Below are positions 61,780-64,000 of a DNA stretch of 64,000 nucleotides, one piece after another. The translations under genes were made by a program, and so were the position numbers. This stretch comes from JACTOJ01 sp032335695. Lineage in GTDB: Bacteria > Bacillota > Clostridia > Clostridiales > Clostridiaceae. The stretch spans positions 1 to 64,000 of the forward strand of contig NZ_JACTOJ010000013.1 in the NCBI RefSeq assembly GCF_032335695.1, in the 5' to 3' direction. The notes beneath the pieces are model-generated. The model was not told the DNA's origin, did no database searches, and was given only the letters and a program-made list of their open reading frames with translations. Each line of letters opens with the position of its first letter. Within the stretch, counting starts at the first letter, position 1.

Positions 61780-63627
61780 TTGGAGGTGGTTTATATTAAA
61801 ACTTTAAAGGGAAAGATAACCTTTGTGTGCGTATTTTTAGTACTTATAATAGCTATGCTGGGCATTGTTTCATCTTTTAGTATCTATGGACTTGGGAAAT
61901 CTATAGACGGATTAATGATAGATAACTATAAAAGCATAGATGCTGCGAATAAGATGAACAATAATATAGAGGCACAGGATAAGGCTATTTTAGAATATAT
62001 ACTGCTCCAAAAAAATGAAGCATTAGATAGCTTTTATAAAAATAATGATGAATTCTACAGCTGGTTTGACATAGAAAAAAACAATATCACTGAGGTAGGA
62101 GAAAGGACAATAGTTAATTCAATAAATCAGGATTACGTTGATTTTTCAAAATCCTTTTCTCAGCTTCAAGAATATGAAAATAACCATAATAGCAATGAAA
62201 CTGTAGAATTTTATAAGAATAATATCTCACCAAAGCTTAATAAAATAAAGGGAGATTTAGAGTCCTTGTCTTCCATTAATGAAAAGGCTATGTTTAACGG
62301 TAAAAATCTTGTTAAAAATAGGGCAGTAACGTCTATGTATATAGTGCTAGCAGTTTCAGCTGCTTCTGCTATAGCTGGACTTTGGATATCTATATGGTAT
62401 ACGAAAAAAGCGCTGACACCTATTTACCTTCTTACAGAAACCATAAAGTCTGTGAAGGAAGGAGAATTGAATAAGCAAGCTCCAATAATAAATCAAGATG
62501 AAATAGGTATGCTGGCACAGGAATTTAACAGTATGACTTCCAGGCTCTATGAATTTGAAAAAAGTACCGCAGGTAAGCTTGTGGCTGAAAAGAATAAGTC
62601 TATAGCTATAGTGAAAAGTATATCTGATCCATTGATTGTATTGGATGAGAGTTACAAAATCATATTGCTAAACGACTCCTGTCAGGAGCTCTTTCAAATT
62701 AAGGAGCAGGAAGCACTAAATAGTCATCTGCTTGAGAGCATTAAGAATATAGAGATTTATGATTATATATTTAATGTAATAAATAACGATGATCAGGATA
62801 TGGAAAAGATAATTAATATTAATAGTCAGGATAAGATTCTTTATTTTAATATAACTGTTAAGGCTGTAAAGGACAGAAACGGCAAAACAAAGAATGCTGT
62901 TGTACTGCTTAAAAATGTAACTCAGTTCAAAGAACTGGAGAGAATAAGAACAGATTTTATAGCTACAGTTTCACATGAGCTGAAGACTCCTCTTACATCT
63001 ATAATGATGGGAGTTGGACTTATGAAGGATAGAAAGCTTGGTACTCTTAGCGATAAACAAGACAGGATTTTAGAAACAATAAAGGAAGAGGCGCATAAGC
63101 TTACAGAACTGGTAGGAAATTTGATTAAATTATCAAAGCTTCAGTCAGATAGAGCTTTGTTTGACATAGCTCCTTGCCCAGTAAAAGCTTTAGCAGAGGA
63201 GTGCATAAAAAATTTTAAGGAACAGGGAGAAAGTAACGATATAGCCATATATAATTCTGTGGAAGAAAAACTTCCCCTTATAAAGTGTGATGAAGAGAAA
63301 ATAATCTGGGTATTAAACAATCTAGTATCAAATGCTTTAAGATATACCTCTTCTGGTGATGAAATAATAATAGGAGCCTATGTACAGGATGGGAAAATGA
63401 ATATATATGTAGAGGATACAGGAGAAGGCATTCCTAAGGAAAACATAGATAAAATCTTTGATAAATTTGTAAAGCTTAATAGCTATGCCGGTGAATTGCC
63501 AACTACAGGTCTTGGATTATATATTGCAAAGGAGATAGTAGAAGCCCATGGGGGAAGTATAATTTGTGAAAGTGAGCTGGATAAAGGAAGTATATTTACA
63601 TTTACATTACCGCTGGCAGAAAAATAA
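61780..63627 (+). CDS. Sensor histidine kinase (4-helix sensor, HAMP, PAS) beside kdp
   Basis: The frame opens with TTG 61780, but the best ribosome site GGAGGTGG (61782-61789) lies inside it and would fit an ATT start at 61795. The true start is therefore uncertain, with about 610-615 residues. Two membrane segments (about 8-30 and 187-207) enclose a helical outside domain of the MCP four-helix type. HAMP, PAS (SISDPLIVLDES) and HisKA with TVSHELKTPLTSIM follow (His399 counted from TTG), then HATPase_c (NNLVSNALRYT, DTGEGI). It lacks the KdpD and USP domains, so it is not KdpD. A receiver gene follows. Confidence 0.88.
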   Translation: MEVVYIKTLKGKITFVCVFLVLIIAMLGIVSSFSIYGLGKSIDGLMIDNYKSIDAANKMNNNIEAQDKAILEYILLQKNEALDSFYKNNDEFYSWFDIEKNNITEVGERTIVNSINQDYVDFSKSFSQLQEYENNHNSNETVEFYKNNISPKLNKIKGDLESLSSINEKAMFNGKNLVKNRAVTSMYIVLAVSAASAIAGLWISIWYTKKALTPIYLLTETIKSVKEGELNKQAPIINQDEIGMLAQEFNSMTSRLYEFEKSTAGKLVAEKNKSIAIVKSISDPLIVLDESYKIILLNDSCQELFQIKEQEALNSHLLESIKNIEIYDYIFNVINNDDQDMEKIININSQDKILYFNITVKAVKDRNGKTKNAVVLLKNVTQFKELERIRTDFIATVSHELKTPLTSIMMGVGLMKDRKLGTLSDKQDRILETIKEEAHKLTELVGNLIKLSKLQSDRALFDIAPCPVKALAEECIKNFKEQGESNDIAIYNSVEEKLPLIKCDEEKIIWVLNNLVSNALRYTSSGDEIIIGAYVQDGKMNIYVEDTGEGIPKENIDKIFDKFVKLNSYAGELPTTGLGLYIAKEIVEAHGGSIICESELDKGSIFTFTLPLAEK

Positions 63628-63641
63628 TTTGGAGGTGAAAC

Positions 63642-64000
63642 ATGAAAAAGGTTTTGGTGGTAGACGATACTAAAAATATAAGAGTATTGCTGACAACCTG
63701 CTTAGAACTTAGAGATTATGAAGTTATTACGGCGGATAACGGAAAAACCGCTTTGGAAGCTGTTAAAGCTCATAAAAAAGATATTGATTTAATATTTTTA
63801 GATATAAGAATGCCGGAGATAAATGGCACAGAGGTATTAAAAGCCATAAGAGATTTTGGCATAGGCTGTCCTGTAGTCATGATGACTGCTTACGCAACCG
63901 TTAAAAATGCAATAGATTGCACAAAATTGGGAGCTGTTGCATATCTTCAAAAGCCCTTTTCTCCAGAGAGGGTTAACTCTGTCCTAGATGAAATATTCTC
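63642..64000 (+). CDS. Response regulator receiver, cut by the window end
   Basis: ATG 63642 follows TTTGGAGG. The 119 residues present are a complete receiver: VLVVDDTKNIRVLL, the phospho-Asp in LIFLDIRMPEINGTE, the switch Thr in VMMTAYATVKNAI and the Lys in YLQKPFSPE. The MTAYATV...A segment is typical of NtrC-like receivers and stand-alone Spo0F-like regulators more than of KdpE. Any output domain lies beyond the window. It is paired with the upstream kinase, 14 bases away. Confidence 0.85.
   Translation, partial: MKKVLVVDDTKNIRVLLTTCLELRDYEVITADNGKTALEAVKAHKKDIDLIFLDIRMPEINGTEVLKAIRDFGIGCPVVMMTAYATVKNAIDCTKLGAVAYLQKPFSPERVNSVLDEIF

Noticed and set aside
61780..63627. KdpD identity for the kinase next to kdpC
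   Set aside because: There is no KdpD N-terminal domain, USP domain or four-helix transmembrane bundle; instead two membrane segments, HAMP and PAS are seen.

Overview
The window looks like chromosome of a low-GC, Gram-positive anaerobe, most probably a Clostridium in the broad sense. The DNA is AT-rich, ribosome binding sites are purine-rich and TTG/GTG starts are common. It carries a Gram-positive PolC replicase, an RRNPP-type regulator of the kind known from solventogenic clostridia, a T-box leader, and phage and transporter families typical of Clostridium. Species cannot be named from the sequence alone.

Layout. (1) Bases 1-6605 are the right end of a prophage: tail fibre/collar protein, small tail genes, a possible pseudoknot RNA, a tail endopeptidase-type protein, XhlA, an amidase endolysin, an LLH holin, a secreted cargo protein and a small membrane protein. 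It ends at a 44-base copy of the 3' end of tRNA-Thr(CGT), the likely attR. (2) Bases 6606-10100 are a graveyard of a second, related element: an integrase in two pieces, an IS4-like transposase with stops, broken small membrane genes, and a diverged copy of the first prophage's right end. (3) Bases 10100-19810 hold a WYL regulator with a DJ-1/PfpI protein, a pair of membrane-anchored proteins, decayed genes, a complete RRNPP regulator plus signal-peptide gene, a diguanylate cyclase, and a divergent MFS exporter/LysR pair. (4) Bases 19970-28683 are an export locus: TetR, two MMPL/RND transporters, and a NarL-type two-component system. Both MMPL units are preceded by tandem 12-mers resembling the B. 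subtilis YdfI site. (5) Bases 28784-33090 hold a TIR + SLATT pair (candidate defence module) next to a metallopeptidase, then a D-lactate dehydrogenase-type enzyme, a TRIC channel and a MATE remnant. (6) Bases 33187-45020 hold a MarR regulator, a zinc-ribbon protein with duplicated domains, polC, a membrane protein, and a MarR-ABC-ABC operon encoding a heterodimeric exporter. (7) Bases 45047-48190 hold a shortened HAD protein and a cystine ABC transporter behind a T-box whose specifier reads TGC (Cys). (8) Bases 48262-56394 hold a lipoprotein, an MFS transporter, an OmpR-type two-component system divergent from a four-repeat protein, and a GH27 alpha-galactosidase divergent from an AraC regulator. 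(9) Bases 56971-64000 are a kdp potassium-pump operon (small ORF, kdpF, A, B, C) followed by a kinase and receiver that are not KdpD/KdpE-like.

Most regulators sit beside their probable targets, and several carry visible operator-like repeats. The most interesting items are the RRNPP regulator with its overlapping 38-residue peptide gene, the TIR-SLATT pair, the YdfI-like boxes at two MMPL promoters, the Cys T-box, the OmpR-type regulator facing a repeat protein, and the tandem-prophage scar at tRNA-Thr. All calls are from reading the sequence and translations; no database search was run.
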